A stretch of 64,000 nt of DNA from JBBQZO01 sp038207625 (GCA_038207625.1 JBBQZO010000025.1:1-64000); one strand, 5' to 3'. Positions 52,613 through 61,409 are shown, counted from the stretch's first letter. A program made the numbers and translations. Notes: generated by a model from the letters alone, not told the origin.

Positions 52613-54553
52613 CTAAACCAGCTTCCAGTCGATGGCGCCGCAGTCGCCGCTGAAGATCACGTCGCCTGGCGTGTCGACGCGGCGCAGCTTGGCCTTGATG
52701 TCCTTCGGCGTCAGGTCGAACAGGCTGCTGCCGTCCGGATGGAATTTCATGCTACTGGCCAGCGTGTCGCCGTTGACCATGCTGACCTTGACATAGCCTT
52801 CGCCGGCCACCTCGTTCTTCTGGCGCACCACCTGAGACACCATATCGAGAATGGCTTGCTTGCCAACGCCTAGCGTCTTCACGTCGTTCGACAGCGCGCC
52901 GATCGCCTTCAAGGTCGGACCGACGGCCACCAGCATTTTCTGGAACTGCGGCTCCTGCTCGGGTGTCAGCGTCATTTCCTTCTTGCGGATCTTGGTCGCC
53001 AGCGTCATGTACTGGCGCACTTCGGGCAGGTTGGTCAGCGCGTCCATGTCGCCCTGACGCTTGACGATGCCCTGCGCGCAGGCCTCGACCTTGGCGTTTA
53101 GCTCGGCCAATTGGGCGTCGATCGTGGCGCTGTCGGGCACCAGCGCATAGATCGCCATCTCGCTCTGCTTGCGCGGCCCGGCGCTTTCGAGCACGATGCG
53201 CCGCCCGGCGATCGCGCAGCCTTCGGCGGTGGTGATGAACACCTCGTCGGCGATGATCTCGCAATTACTGGCATGGTCGATTTGCACCCGGGTACCGGAA
53301 ATGACACAGCTCTCGGCGCGGTGCAGCGTCACCGTGCCGTGTTTGGTCTGCACGACCGAGCCGGAAATGACGCCCCGCACGCAGATGTCGCCGTTGGCGT
53401 TGTGCGCCGTGCCGCCGACCAGATTGCTGTCGAGCATGATGGTGCCCCCGCGCGAGACGATGTTGCCGAACACGTCGGCATGCAACAAGATGCTGTCGCC
53501 CTCGATCAGGCGCTTTTCCTGCACTTCGCCGTACTCTTCGTAGTCGCCCGTCAGCTGCAAATTGCCGGTGGTGCGCGCGCTCACGCCGTCACGGCTGACG
53601 ATCTTGTCGCCCACCGAAATCTGCTGGGTCTTGCCATCGACGGCCAGAAATCCGGCCTGCAACGACACCAGAAATTCGCCCGCCGCGCTCGACTCGATGA
53701 CCGTGCCCGGGCCGGCCAGCTTGCCCAATTCGATATCGGTGGGAATCGGCGGTTCGATGATCATGCCCGACAATTCGAAGCCGTGCACCCCTGCCTTGCG
53801 TGGCACTTTCTTCAGCAGGCGCATGCCCTTCTTGATCTGCGGGAAGCGGTTCTGGAACGCCATCAGATCGAGCTTGCCGTTGGCCAGCTGGCGCGGCGCG
53901 TCGCTGCGATGGATGTCCTCCGACACTTCGACGATGTGGGCATCGACCCCTAACACCGGATCAAGCCGCTGGGCCACCGTGACGCGCTCGCTCTTGCCGG
54001 GCAACATGGCCGCGCGCACCGCCGCCACCTTCACGCCAAAGCGTATGCCCTTGACCCACAGGTCGGAGATGAACTCGTCCACGTCCAGCATGGCGGGCAA
54101 ATCGCCGCCTTGCGGGTCGTTCTGATTGCGCAGGAACACCGGTTCGAAATAGTATTCGGCGTTGCCATCACTGATCTTGACGGCGCGGTACAGTTCGCGC
54201 CGCTCGGGTGTGAACGGCACGATGTCGGCGGCAAAGCGGATCATCGTTTCGCCGTTGACCGCGCGCGGCAGGTCAGGGCCGTGACCAAACATGACCTTCA
54301 GAAATACTGCGTAATTGAGGCCGGCGAAATAGGCGTGCGTACAAAACAGGTTGTTGACGGCCGTCTCGAACGTTGCGCCGAGCACGCCGGCGTCGACATA
54401 CACGCCATCGCTGCGCTTGACGATGCAGCGATCGTTGCCCTGCTCATTCGCGGTCGACACCGGCGCGGCAGGCGTCGCAGGCTGCGCCATCAATTCGGCG
54501 GGGTCTTCGACGAGCGAGTCATTACTCACGTTCTGCATATCAGCGTCCGGCAA
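52613..54553 (-). CDS. FapA-family protein (DUF342, flagellar-assembly-A-like)
   Basis: A 646-residue soluble protein. A central region (about 250-440) is a beta-helix-like DUF342/FapA domain: AGEFLVSLQAGFLAVDGK, VDKIVSRDGVSARTTGN-type repeat, DSILLHADVFGNIVSRGGTIMLDSNLVGG and VQTKHGTVTLHRAESCVISG. A C-terminal coiled-coil follows (ATIDAQLAELNAKVEACAQGI). Family members occur near chemotaxis or polar-organisation genes but function is poorly defined. It is not in a flagellar operon here. The second CheW and HDOD genes are nearby. Confidence 0.82.
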   Translation of the reverse strand: MPDADMQNVSNDSLVEDPAELMAQPATPAAPVSTANEQGNDRCIVKRSDGVYVDAGVLGATFETAVNNLFCTHAYFAGLNYAVFLKVMFGHGPDLPRAVNGETMIRFAADIVPFTPERRELYRAVKISDGNAEYYFEPVFLRNQNDPQGGDLPAMLDVDEFISDLWVKGIRFGVKVAAVRAAMLPGKSERVTVAQRLDPVLGVDAHIVEVSEDIHRSDAPRQLANGKLDLMAFQNRFPQIKKGMRLLKKVPRKAGVHGFELSGMIIEPPIPTDIELGKLAGPGTVIESSAAGEFLVSLQAGFLAVDGKTQQISVGDKIVSRDGVSARTTGNLQLTGDYEEYGEVQEKRLIEGDSILLHADVFGNIVSRGGTIMLDSNLVGGTAHNANGDICVRGVISGSVVQTKHGTVTLHRAESCVISGTRVQIDHASNCEIIADEVFITTAEGCAIAGRRIVLESAGPRKQSEMAIYALVPDSATIDAQLAELNAKVEACAQGIVKRQGDMDALTNLPEVRQYMTLATKIRKKEMTLTPEQEPQFQKMLVAVGPTLKAIGALSNDVKTLGVGKQAILDMVSQVVRQKNEVAGEGYVKVSMVNGDTLASSMKFHPDGSSLFDLTPKDIKAKLRRVDTPGDVIFSGDCGAIDWKLV

Positions 54554-54666
54554 TGTGAACGGCGAAACTACAACCGCAACTACAACCTTATCCCAACAAA
54601 AGCAAGGTTTACTTAGTGTAACATGCTCGCCGCGATTTAATACACAGTCGCGCTAGCGGAACAAGC

Positions 54667-54686
54667 GAATGCGCCAAAGCGCATTC
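54667..54686. repeat. short perfect inverted repeat in the fapA-upstream gap
   Basis: GAATGCGC-CAAA-GCGCATTC forms an 8-bp stem, with a third copy of GGAATGCGC at 54708-54716. No T-run follows. The 54554-54788 gap otherwise has no gene; another GC hairpin (GGCGCCG/CGGCGCC near 54753-54777) precedes the end of the next minus-strand gene. Confidence 0.3.
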
Positions 54687-54788
54687 CCGTCCATATAGAT
54701 AACGGCAGGAATGCGCACAAAAATAGTGCCGCAAGGAATTATTTTGACAGGTGGCGCCGCCGATCAAGACGGCGCCGCCGAACCGGCT

Positions 54789-55226
54789 CTAGCGGCGCGG
54801 CGTATCGCGGTAGATATCCTGGCCCGCCTCATTGATCTGGCGGCGCAGGTCGCGCCGTTCGTCGGCAGTCAGGTGACCGTTGCGCTTGAATGCGTCCTGA
54901 TTGCGCGCGCCCTGCTCCTGCTGGCCGCGGCGTGCCTCGTCGGCACGCGAATCGGCACGCTGCTCGGCGCGCACCTCCTGGACACGGGCTGCCTCGGCGC
55001 GCGCTTCCTGGCGCTGCGGCGCCGGGCGCTCAGCGCGGGCAGCTTGGGCCCGCTCCTCCTTGTGCTGCGGCGGAGAATTGCCGTTCACGTTATCATTAGG
55101 CAGTGCCAAGGCATTGGCGGCCATGGCGCAGCCGACCGTACAGGCGAGCGCGAGCGAACGCACCGATGTCAAAACGCACGAACCGGCGCTGTGTGCTGCA
55201 TAAATTGTAGTGTGCGCGTGGTTCAT
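54789..55226 (-). CDS. small exported or periplasmic Arg/Ala/Gln-rich protein, function unknown
   Basis: A 145-residue frame with a hydrophobic N-terminal stretch (about 24-42, RSLALACTVGCAMAANALA) that reads as a signal peptide. A charged low-complexity middle (ERAQAARAERPAPQRQEARAEA and repeats) follows. The C-terminal motif is LTADERRDLRRQINEAGQDIY, which occurs in many small Burkholderiales secreted proteins. No domain with known function is recognised. Promoters for this gene and the divergent ompR share a 195 bp gap. Confidence 0.6.
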   Translation of the reverse strand: MNHAHTTIYAAHSAGSCVLTSVRSLALACTVGCAMAANALALPNDNVNGNSPPQHKEERAQAARAERPAPQRQEARAEAARVQEVRAEQRADSRADEARRGQQEQGARNQDAFKRNGHLTADERRDLRRQINEAGQDIYRDTPRR

Positions 55227-55318
55227 GGTATTCCTCTTCCGCGATGCCTTGAAAACAAGTAAGCTTCATTCCACCTGAACCCAAGTGTATGTCGGTTTCC
55301 CTCAGCCGATAAGTGCAA

Positions 55319-55346
55319 TTGGGTAAAGTTTGTAACACATTGTAAT
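55319..55346 (+). promoter_or_regulatory. candidate promoter of ompR-envZ
   Basis: TTGGGT and TGTAAT (5/6 to the -10 consensus) lie 16 bp apart, about 75 bp before the ompR ATG. The -35 box is weak. Confidence 0.35.
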
Positions 55347-55422
55347 GGGTCGCAAACCGCGTTCCGCGGCGCGCGTTAAGACGTTACCATAGCAACATGA
55401 ATATGACAAATCTGACAGCCCC

Positions 55423-56199
55423 ATGAGCACACCTACGTTCAGCAATACACCCAACAATACAACGCCCGTGACCACCAATGGCCATCAGGCGAAGATTATG
55501 GTAGTTGACGACGACGTGCGTCTGCGCGATCTGCTGCGCCGTTATCTGACCGAGCAGGGCTTCGCGGTGGTCACCGCCGACAGCGCGCCGGCGATGAACA
55601 AACTGTGGCTGCGCGAGCGCTACGACCTGCTGGTGCTGGACCTGATGCTGCCGGGCGAAGACGGCCTGTCGATCTGCCGGCGCCTGCGCGGCGCGGGCGA
55701 CCTGACCCCGATCATCATGCTCACCGCCAAGGGCGAAGACGTGGACCGCATCGTCGGACTGGAAATGGGCGCCGACGACTATCTGCCGAAACCGTTCAAT
55801 CCGCGCGAACTGGTGGCGCGCATCGGCGCGGTGCTGCGCCGGCGCGGCCCCGACGAGATTCCCGGCGCGCCGTCGGAAACCCCGCAGTCCTTCGAGTTCG
55901 GCCAGTTCGTGCTCGACCTGGGCACGCGCACGCTGAAAAAAGGCGGTGAGACGGTGCCGTTGACGACCGGTGAATTCTCGGTGCTCAAGGTGTTCGCCCG
56001 TCACGCGCGCCAGCCGCTCTCGCGCGAGAAGCTGATGGAGTTGGCGCGCGGGCGTGAATACGAGGTGTTCGACCGCAGTCTGGACGTGCAGATTTCGCGT
56101 CTGCGCAAACTGATCGAACCGGACCCGTCGTCGCCGCTATACATCCAGACCGTGTGGGGGCTGGGCTATGTGTTCATCCCCGAGGGACAACCACGCTAG
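55423..56199 (+). CDS. ompR: OmpR-type response regulator
   Basis: DNA-binding regulator of 258 residues acting with EnvZ. The receiver domain (about 25-140) has VDDDVRLRDLL, phospho-Asp in LLVLDLMLPGEDG, LTAKGEDVDRIVGLEMGADDYLPKPF; the winged-helix output (about 155-255) has LTTGEFSVLKVFARHARQPLSREKLME, RSLDVQISRLRKLIE and TVWGLGYVFIP. The wording and the neighbour identify the OmpR/EnvZ pair. It runs into envZ 8 bp later. Confidence 0.93.
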   Translation: MSTPTFSNTPNNTTPVTTNGHQAKIMVVDDDVRLRDLLRRYLTEQGFAVVTADSAPAMNKLWLRERYDLLVLDLMLPGEDGLSICRRLRGAGDLTPIIMLTAKGEDVDRIVGLEMGADDYLPKPFNPRELVARIGAVLRRRGPDEIPGAPSETPQSFEFGQFVLDLGTRTLKKGGETVPLTTGEFSVLKVFARHARQPLSREKLMELARGREYEVFDRSLDVQISRLRKLIEPDPSSPLYIQTVWGLGYVFIPEGQPR

Positions 56200-56207
56200 G
56201 CGCGCCG

Positions 56208-57569
56208 ATGCTGTTGTCTTCGCTGCTTAACCGCCTCAGCTGGCCCAGCCGGGGCCTGTTCTGGCGCACCTTCGTGCTGATCGGGATCCTGACGACGCTG
56301 TCGATGGCGTCCTGGATCAGCATGATCAGCGTCGTCCAGCGCGGCCCGCAGGCGCAGCAGATCGCCGCCCAGGTGATCTCGATCGTCACCATCACGCAGG
56401 CCGCGCTGACCCATTCGGCGCCCGAGCGCGTCAACGAACTGATGTTCGACCTGGTCAGCAACGAGGGCATCCGCGTGATCCTGCTGGAGAACTCGAACAC
56501 GGTCGAGCCGCCGCCCGACTATGCGCTGATGCCCGACATCGAAGCACTGATCCGCGCCAAACTGGGCTCGGACACGCGCTTTTCCGCGCGCGTGAACGGC
56601 ATGCCCGGTTTCTGGGTCAGCTTCAAGATCGACGACGACAAGTACTGGCTGATGCTCGAACGCGAGCGCATCGAGGGCCTGACCGGGGCCCAGTGGCTGG
56701 TCGGCATCAGCCTGGTCGGCCTGTTGTCCTTGCTGGGCGCGGCCATCATTTCGAGTCTGGTCAACCTGCCGCTGGCACGCCTGACGGCGGCCGCGCGCAC
56801 CATCGCCAAGGGCAAGCGCCCCGAGCCGCTGCCCGAAAAAGGCTCGACCGAAATCATCGAGGCCAACCGCAGCTTCAACCAGATGATCGCCGATCTGCAG
56901 CGGGTCGAGTCGGACCGCGCCGTGATCCTGGCCGGCATTTCGCACGACCTGCGCACGCCGCTGGCGCGCATGGCGCTGGAAGTGGAAATGGCGCACCTGT
57001 CGGACGCCGCGCGCGACGGCATCCAGTCCGACATCGCCCAGATGGACGCGATCATCGGCCAGTTCCTCGACTACGCCAAGCCGACCGACGCGGCCAGTTT
57101 CACGCCGGTCGACCTGAGCACGCTGCTGGCCGACGTGGCCCATGAAGTGGCGCGCCAGCAGGACCTGCACGTGACGACGGCCATCGCACCGGACGTGCAC
57201 GTGATGGGCAATCCGGTCGACCTGCGCCGCGTCATCAACAACCTGATCGAGAACGCGCGCCGCTACGGCAAGACCGACGGCAGCGACATCGCCGACGTCG
57301 AGCTGGGCTGCCGTGTCGAAGCGCACCCGCACGGCCCGCGCGTGATCATCAGCGTCGCCGACCACGGCTGCGGCGTGCCCGAGGCGCAGATCGACGAGTT
57401 GCTTAAACCATTCACGCGCCTTGACAGCGCGCGCGGCCAGGCCAACGGCGCCGGGCTGGGACTGGCCATTGTCGAACGGGTGATTTCACGCCACCACGCC
57501 GAACTGCAGGTGCGCAACCGTCCCGGCGGCGGCCTGCAGATCGACATACTGATGCAGGCATTGAATTAG
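56208..57569 (+). CDS. envZ: EnvZ-type sensor histidine kinase
   Basis: Inner-membrane kinase of 453 residues sensing osmotic/envelope conditions and phosphorylating OmpR. Two membrane helices (about 15-38 and 165-190) flank a periplasmic domain, then HAMP (LARLTAAARTIAKGKRPEPLP), H-box GISHDLRTPLARMALEVEM, N-box VINNLIENARRYG, G1 SVADHGCGVPE and G2 GAGLGLAIVERVI. The start at 56208 (MLLSSLLNRLSW) fits the OmpR stop 8 bp upstream. Confidence 0.92.
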   Translation: MLLSSLLNRLSWPSRGLFWRTFVLIGILTTLSMASWISMISVVQRGPQAQQIAAQVISIVTITQAALTHSAPERVNELMFDLVSNEGIRVILLENSNTVEPPPDYALMPDIEALIRAKLGSDTRFSARVNGMPGFWVSFKIDDDKYWLMLERERIEGLTGAQWLVGISLVGLLSLLGAAIISSLVNLPLARLTAAARTIAKGKRPEPLPEKGSTEIIEANRSFNQMIADLQRVESDRAVILAGISHDLRTPLARMALEVEMAHLSDAARDGIQSDIAQMDAIIGQFLDYAKPTDAASFTPVDLSTLLADVAHEVARQQDLHVTTAIAPDVHVMGNPVDLRRVINNLIENARRYGKTDGSDIADVELGCRVEAHPHGPRVIISVADHGCGVPEAQIDELLKPFTRLDSARGQANGAGLGLAIVERVISRHHAELQVRNRPGGGLQIDILMQALN

Positions 57570-57605
57570 CCACACCCGCGCAAGCGCATTCCCTACAGGA
57601 GCACC

Positions 57606-58226
57606 ATGAGCGAACCCGACATCGTCACCGACCTGCAGACGCTGGAACAGATCTACGGAGAACCGGCGGCCGCCTCGCGCAACAAGGAAATCGACTACCT
57701 GCATCCGCTGTACCAAGCATTCATCCGGGCCGCGCCGTTCGCGATGCTGGCCACCAGTGGCCCGGGCGGCCTGGACGCGTCGCCGCGCGGCGACGGCCCC
57801 GGCTTCATCCACATCGAGGACGCGCACACGCTGCTGCTGCCCGACCGGCGCGGCAATAACCGCGTCGACAGCCTGCGCAACATCGTCGCCGATCCGCGCG
57901 TGGCGCTGCTGCTGCTGGTGCCGGGCGTGAACGAAACGCTGCGCGTGAACGGACGCGCCCAGATCCTGGTCACACCGAGCGTGCTGGCGCGCTTCGCCGT
58001 GGACGGCAAGGCGCCGCGCAGCGTGCTGCGCATCCACGTCGAGTCGGTGTATTTTCAGTGCAGCCGCGCGCTGCTGCGCTCGGCCCTGTGGGATCCGACG
58101 CGCCAGATCGCGCGCAGCACGCTGCCCAGCGCCGGCAGCATGCTCGCCGGCGTCAGCACGACACCGTTCGATGGCGCCGAGTATGACGCCAACCTGGCCG
58201 AACGGGTCAAAAACAGTCTATATTGA
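57606..58226 (+). CDS. pyridoxamine-5'-phosphate-oxidase-like flavoprotein
   Basis: A 206-residue PNPOx-like split-barrel protein of the MSMEG_1061 group: APFAMLATSGPGGLDASPRGDGPGFIHI, LLLPDRRGNNRVDSLRNIVADPRVALLLLVPG, TLRVNGRAQI and a C-terminal FQCSRALLRSALWDP. Members bind FMN or F420 and act on small molecules; the substrate here is unknown. It follows envZ by 36 bp and may be co-transcribed. GGAGCACC precedes the ATG. Confidence 0.85.
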   Translation: MSEPDIVTDLQTLEQIYGEPAAASRNKEIDYLHPLYQAFIRAAPFAMLATSGPGGLDASPRGDGPGFIHIEDAHTLLLPDRRGNNRVDSLRNIVADPRVALLLLVPGVNETLRVNGRAQILVTPSVLARFAVDGKAPRSVLRIHVESVYFQCSRALLRSALWDPTRQIARSTLPSAGSMLAGVSTTPFDGAEYDANLAERVKNSLY

Positions 58227-58276
58227 GCCCTTGCGGCGCGCGCACGCCCCGCCCAACCTTGCCGCGAAAGTTCACC

Positions 58277-58537
58277 ATGAAGCTGCCTGCCCTGCTGCTG
58301 TTTTGTTGCACCATCCTGGGCGCGTCGGCGCAGCAGGAAATACCACGCCTGCACGGCATTCCCACCATCGGTCCGCTCGAAGCGTGTAACGGCAAGAAGG
58401 AAGGCGAGCTCGCCTACGCCGTCAACCCGCGCGGCGAAAGCATCAGCGGCGTGTGCAAGATGCGCCTGGTGCTGGTGCCGGATCGCCCGCGCAACGGCGC
58501 TCCGCCCCCACCCGCGCCGTCGCGCCAGCAGCCCTAG
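58277..58537 (+). CDS. small secreted protein, function unknown
   Basis: An 86-residue product with a clear signal peptide (MKLPALLLFCCTILGASA then QQEIPRLHG), a compact region with two cysteines (ACNGKKEGELAY and SGVCKMRLVLV) that could form a disulfide, and a proline-rich tail. The gene begins 50 bp after the PNPOx-like gene and its last four bases overlap the convergent fosA stop. No family recognised. Confidence 0.6.
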   Translation: MKLPALLLFCCTILGASAQQEIPRLHGIPTIGPLEACNGKKEGELAYAVNPRGESISGVCKMRLVLVPDRPRNGAPPPPAPSRQQP

Positions 58538-58944
58538 TCGAACAGCTCCATCTGCGCATACGGCGCGGCGCGGCAAGCGGCCAGGCGTTGCGCCAGGTCG
58601 CCCACATGCGCCTCGAGCCGATGCCCGTCCGGGTCCTGGAAATAGAACGATGCGCCTTCGCTGGCGTTGCGCTTCCACGGGACGACGCCGGCCGCGCCCA
58701 TGCGCGCGACAAAGCCGGCGAACTCGTGCTGCGCAATCGATAGCGCGTAGTGGGTATAGTCCGACTGCGCGCCGGCTGGGCGCTGCGGCTCGAGCGACAG
58801 GCATAGCCACAACGTCCCAGCCGACAGGTAGGCGCCATCGGTCCAGCGCGCATGCAGGCGCAGGCCCAGCGTATGCTGGTAAAAGTGAACGCTGACGGCA
58901 AGGTCGGCGACCGCCAGGGTCAGGTGATTCAATCCGGTAAACAT
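58534..58944 (-). CDS. fosA: FosA-type fosfomycin glutathione transferase (VOC superfamily)
   Basis: Metal-dependent glutathione transferase that opens the fosfomycin epoxide. At 136 residues it is the family length and matches FosA throughout: FTGLNHLTLAVADL, LHARWTDGAYLSAGTLWLCLS, DYTHYALSI, NASEGASFYFQDPDGHRLEAHVGDLAQRLAAC. Metal ligands H7, H65 and E111, Thr9 and the potassium-site S95-E96-x-x-S99 are present. GGAGAGACGAT precedes the start. It is a lone chromosomal gene; activity against fosfomycin is expected from the intact site but unproven. Confidence 0.88.
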   Translation of the reverse strand: MFTGLNHLTLAVADLAVSVHFYQHTLGLRLHARWTDGAYLSAGTLWLCLSLEPQRPAGAQSDYTHYALSIAQHEFAGFVARMGAAGVVPWKRNASEGASFYFQDPDGHRLEAHVGDLAQRLAACRAAPYAQMELFD

Positions 58945-59128
58945 ATCGTCTCTCCACAAAAAACAGGGCGCGCTGAACGCCGATGCCCGATTCGCGCGCC
59001 GGCCCATCGCACTCTGGGCGACGGGCCGGCAACGGGCTATTTTCGCCGCGCCGAATCTGATACCATCGCTGGCAACACCAAACCGATCTTCGCTTGCAGA
59101 TTCTCTCACCACCACCGACGAGGTATCA

Positions 59129-59665
59129 ATGATCAAGAAACTAGCCATTGCCGCCGGCGCCATCGCCGCCCTCATCGCCGTCATCCTGATCTTTGCGATG
59201 ACCAAACCCGATTCCTTCGAGGTGCGGCGCGAAATCACGATCAAGGCGACACCGGCAAAAATCGCAGGCTTGATCAATGATTTCCACAATTGGGGCAGCT
59301 GGTCGCCGTGGGAAAAACTCGATCTGGCCATGAAGCGCACCTTCAGCGGCGCGCCCAACGGCATGGGCGCGACCTACAAATGGGAAGGCAACGACAAGGT
59401 CGGCTCGGGCCGCATGGAAATCATCGACGCCAACGCCCCGGCCAAGGTCACCATCGCACTCGATTTCCTGAAACCGTTCGCGGCCCACAACATCACCGAA
59501 TTCACCCTCGAAGCGCAAGGCGACAGCACCAAAGTGGTGTGGGCCATGCACGGTCCCAGCCCGTATATTTCCAAGCTGATGAGCGTGTTCGTCAGTATGG
59601 ATAGCATGATCGGCAAGGACTTCGAAGCGGGCCTGGTCAACATGAAAGCGGCCGCCGAAAAATAG
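59129..59665 (+). CDS. SRPBCC-family (START/Bet v1-like) polyketide cyclase-like protein
   Basis: A 178-residue protein with an N-terminal membrane helix (LAIAAGAIAALIAVILIFAM) and a START-like SRPBCC domain: FEVRREITIKATPAKIAGLINDFHNWGSWSPWEKLD, MGATYKWEGNDKVGSGRMEI, and YISKLMSVFVSMDSMIGKDFEAGLVNMKAAAEK. Such proteins bind hydrophobic ligands; the ligand is unknown. It is monocistronic and convergent with the next gene, with a GC hairpin between. Confidence 0.85.
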   Translation: MIKKLAIAAGAIAALIAVILIFAMTKPDSFEVRREITIKATPAKIAGLINDFHNWGSWSPWEKLDLAMKRTFSGAPNGMGATYKWEGNDKVGSGRMEIIDANAPAKVTIALDFLKPFAAHNITEFTLEAQGDSTKVVWAMHGPSPYISKLMSVFVSMDSMIGKDFEAGLVNMKAAAEK

Positions 59666-59678
59666 CGTTCAGCGCCGC

Positions 59679-59708
59679 GCCGGCCGGGCATTGCCCCGGC
59701 TGGCCGGC
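59679..59708. terminator. GC hairpin between convergent genes
   Basis: GCCGGCC/GGCCGGC with an inner GGG/CCC form an imperfect stem in the 47 bp between the SRPBCC gene and the next minus-strand gene. No T-run follows, so this is a weak terminator call. Confidence 0.35.
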
Positions 59709-59712
59709 CCCA

Positions 59713-60399
59713 TCACGCAGCCGGACAGGCCACGTTCCACGCAATGAAGTCCTGCCCGTCCTTGCGCACCTGCACCCGCGCCGGGTTACCCCGGTCGCTC
59801 AGATAACTGAGCTCATACATTTCCTCCACACCGGCACCGAGCGTGCCCACGTCGATCGTCGTCAGGCTGAACAGGCGGCTGCGCAGTACGCTGCAGGCGC
59901 TGTTGCCGGCCAATAGCAGGCGCGCCTTGGCCAGGATCGCCGCCTGATTTTCCAGCAGGCGCGCCAGTTCGGTATCGGGCAGGTGCGTCGCGATGCGGAT
60001 GCGCTGGCCGATCGCGCGGCACACGCCGGCCGGCTCAAGCCAGGCGTACTGCTGCGGCGCGCCGCTGGGGCGCCATGGCGCTGCGCTGCCGGGCGCGTAC
60101 AGGTAGCTTATTTTGTTCATCCGGCACAGCGTGCGATAGCCGCGCTGCGGCGCCGTGTATGCTGCGCCCGTCACGCGCCACGCTGTGTCGCCGGGGGCGC
60201 GCGTCACGCTCAGCTGCGCCGGCGGCACCGCCGCGCCGCCCGCCAGCTGCTGCGCGAGCGGCGCAAACGACGCCCCTTCCTGCTCTGTCGCGGCGCGCGT
60301 GTCGGACGGACCGCCGGCGGCGCGCGTGTCGGACGGACCGCCGGTGGCGCCGGCCAGGGTGGATGAGAACAGCGACAACAACAAGCATGTACGGCGCAT
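59713..60399 (-). CDS. exported protein of unknown function with an N-terminal tandem duplication
   Basis: From the ATG at 60399 the 228-residue product has a signal peptide (MRRTCLLLSLFSSTLAGA), then two copies of GGPSDTRAA (from a 27-bp tandem duplication), a Gly/Ala region, and a folded part with cysteines (YRTLCRMNKISYLY, AGVCRAIGQRIRIATHLP, NSACSVLRSRLF) ending IAWNVACPAA. No known domain recognised. An upstream in-frame ATG adds 32 residues of antisense-type sequence. Confidence 0.65.
   Translation of the reverse strand: MRRTCLLLSLFSSTLAGATGGPSDTRAAGGPSDTRAATEQEGASFAPLAQQLAGGAAVPPAQLSVTRAPGDTAWRVTGAAYTAPQRGYRTLCRMNKISYLYAPGSAAPWRPSGAPQQYAWLEPAGVCRAIGQRIRIATHLPDTELARLLENQAAILAKARLLLAGNSACSVLRSRLFSLTTIDVGTLGAGVEEMYELSYLSDRGNPARVQVRKDGQDFIAWNVACPAA
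60290..60343. repeat. 27-bp perfect tandem duplication
   Basis: Two identical 27-bp units beginning GCGGCGCGCG and ending GGACCGCCG lie head to tail at 60290-60316 and 60317-60343. The unit length is a multiple of three, so the reading frame of the exported protein is kept. This looks like a recent slippage event. Confidence 0.85.
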
Positions 60400-60501
60400 C
60401 TGGCGTCCCGAAAACGATGAAGGCGGCGCCGCCCGCAAGCGCGCGCACAGGCCGTGGCGCGGCAACAGCGCCGGCCTGCGCGCAGTGTGCCACAAACGCG
60501 G

Positions 60502-61092
60502 CTAGTTCAGGTCGACCAGCAGCGCGGCCAGGGTTTCCTGCGCCAGCTCTTCGAGGTGGGCGGGATAGTTCGGATGATCGCAGCCGAGCATCATCTGCGC
60601 GCCGCCCTGCAGTGCCTGCTTCATCGGCGCGCTCAGCGCGAAGCGCACGAAATGCACCGCCGACGTCTTGTCCGGCGTCTCGCGCGCCATGTCCTCGTCG
60701 GCGATCGCATACACGCGCACCTGGCCTTCGACCTGAATGAACAGGTGATCCTCGATACCGATCAGGCGCGCCAGCGCGGCGCGCCGCGCCAGTTCGTCCG
60801 TGTATTCGATCAGCATGGTCGCCTTGAACTCGCTGCCCCGCGGCAACAGCGCGTTGTAGACGTCGAGCTCGGCCTCAATGCCCGCCTCGTCGAAGGTCTT
60901 CTCGATGCGCAGCATCTCCTGGATCTGGTAACGCAGCGTGATCTCATCCTCGAACAACAGCGACACGTGATTACCCAGCTGGACCCGGCGCAGTTTTTTA
61001 TGCGCGATGGCCGCGTCGCGCAGCGCGGGGCGCGCCTTCGCATACGCTTCCAGCGTCAGCAAGCTGTCGCGCCGTATCAGCGGCGCGCTCAT
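60502..61092 (-). CDS. DUF3501-family protein of the rubrerythrin cluster
   Basis: A 196-residue soluble protein: IRRDSLLTLEAYAKARPALRDAAIAHKKLRRVQLGNHVSLLFEDEITLRYQIQEMLRIEKTF-type N-terminal, MLIEYTDELARRAALARLIGIEDH and GCDHPNYPAHLEELAQETLAAL C-terminal. DUF3501 has no established function but is repeatedly encoded with Fe-S oxidoreductases and rubrerythrin-like proteins, as here. Its start overlaps the upstream EncFtn-like gene by four bases (ATGA), so the two are translated together. Confidence 0.8.
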   Translation of the reverse strand: MSAPLIRRDSLLTLEAYAKARPALRDAAIAHKKLRRVQLGNHVSLLFEDEITLRYQIQEMLRIEKTFDEAGIEAELDVYNALLPRGSEFKATMLIEYTDELARRAALARLIGIEDHLFIQVEGQVRVYAIADEDMARETPDKTSAVHFVRFALSAPMKQALQGGAQMMLGCDHPNYPAHLEELAQETLAALLVDLN

Positions 61093-61397
61093 GGTTTGAT
61101 CGGGTGATGATGGGGCGTGGTGATCGGCCCGGCCTTGAACAGCGCATCGCGCAGCTCGTGGTCCATCTTCGGATCGCGCCGGCGTATCCACTCGAGCAGC
61201 ATCGCCGCATGCTCTTTTTCCTCGTCGCGATTGTGCGCCAGGATCAGCTTGAGCTCGGGATCGGTGCAGGCGTCGACCCGCTGGTTGTACCAGTCGAGCG
61301 CCTCAAACTCCTCCATCAGCGAGCTGATGGCGCGGTGCATGTCCAGCGTTTGCGCGGACAGCTTTTCGATCGGCTCGTGATAACCTTCATTGGACAT
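61089..61397 (-). CDS. encapsulated-ferritin-like (EncFtn family) protein
   Basis: A 102-residue ferritin-like protein close to EncFtn: HRAISSLMEEFEALDWYNQRVDACTD and ILAHNRDEEKEHAAMLLEWIRRRDPK. The E-x-x-H metal site (E60-H63) and an upstream Glu near 30 are present, consistent with a dimer-bridging ferroxidase centre. Classical members carry a C-terminal cargo tag and neighbour an encapsulin gene; here the tail ends ITTPHHHPIKP with no such tag and no encapsulin lies in the window. It is coupled to DUF3501 and follows the Fe-S gene by 13 bp. Confidence 0.82.
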   Translation of the reverse strand: MSNEGYHEPIEKLSAQTLDMHRAISSLMEEFEALDWYNQRVDACTDPELKLILAHNRDEEKEHAAMLLEWIRRRDPKMDHELRDALFKAGPITTPHHHPIKP

Positions 61398-61409
61398 CGC
61401 TGTCTCCCT

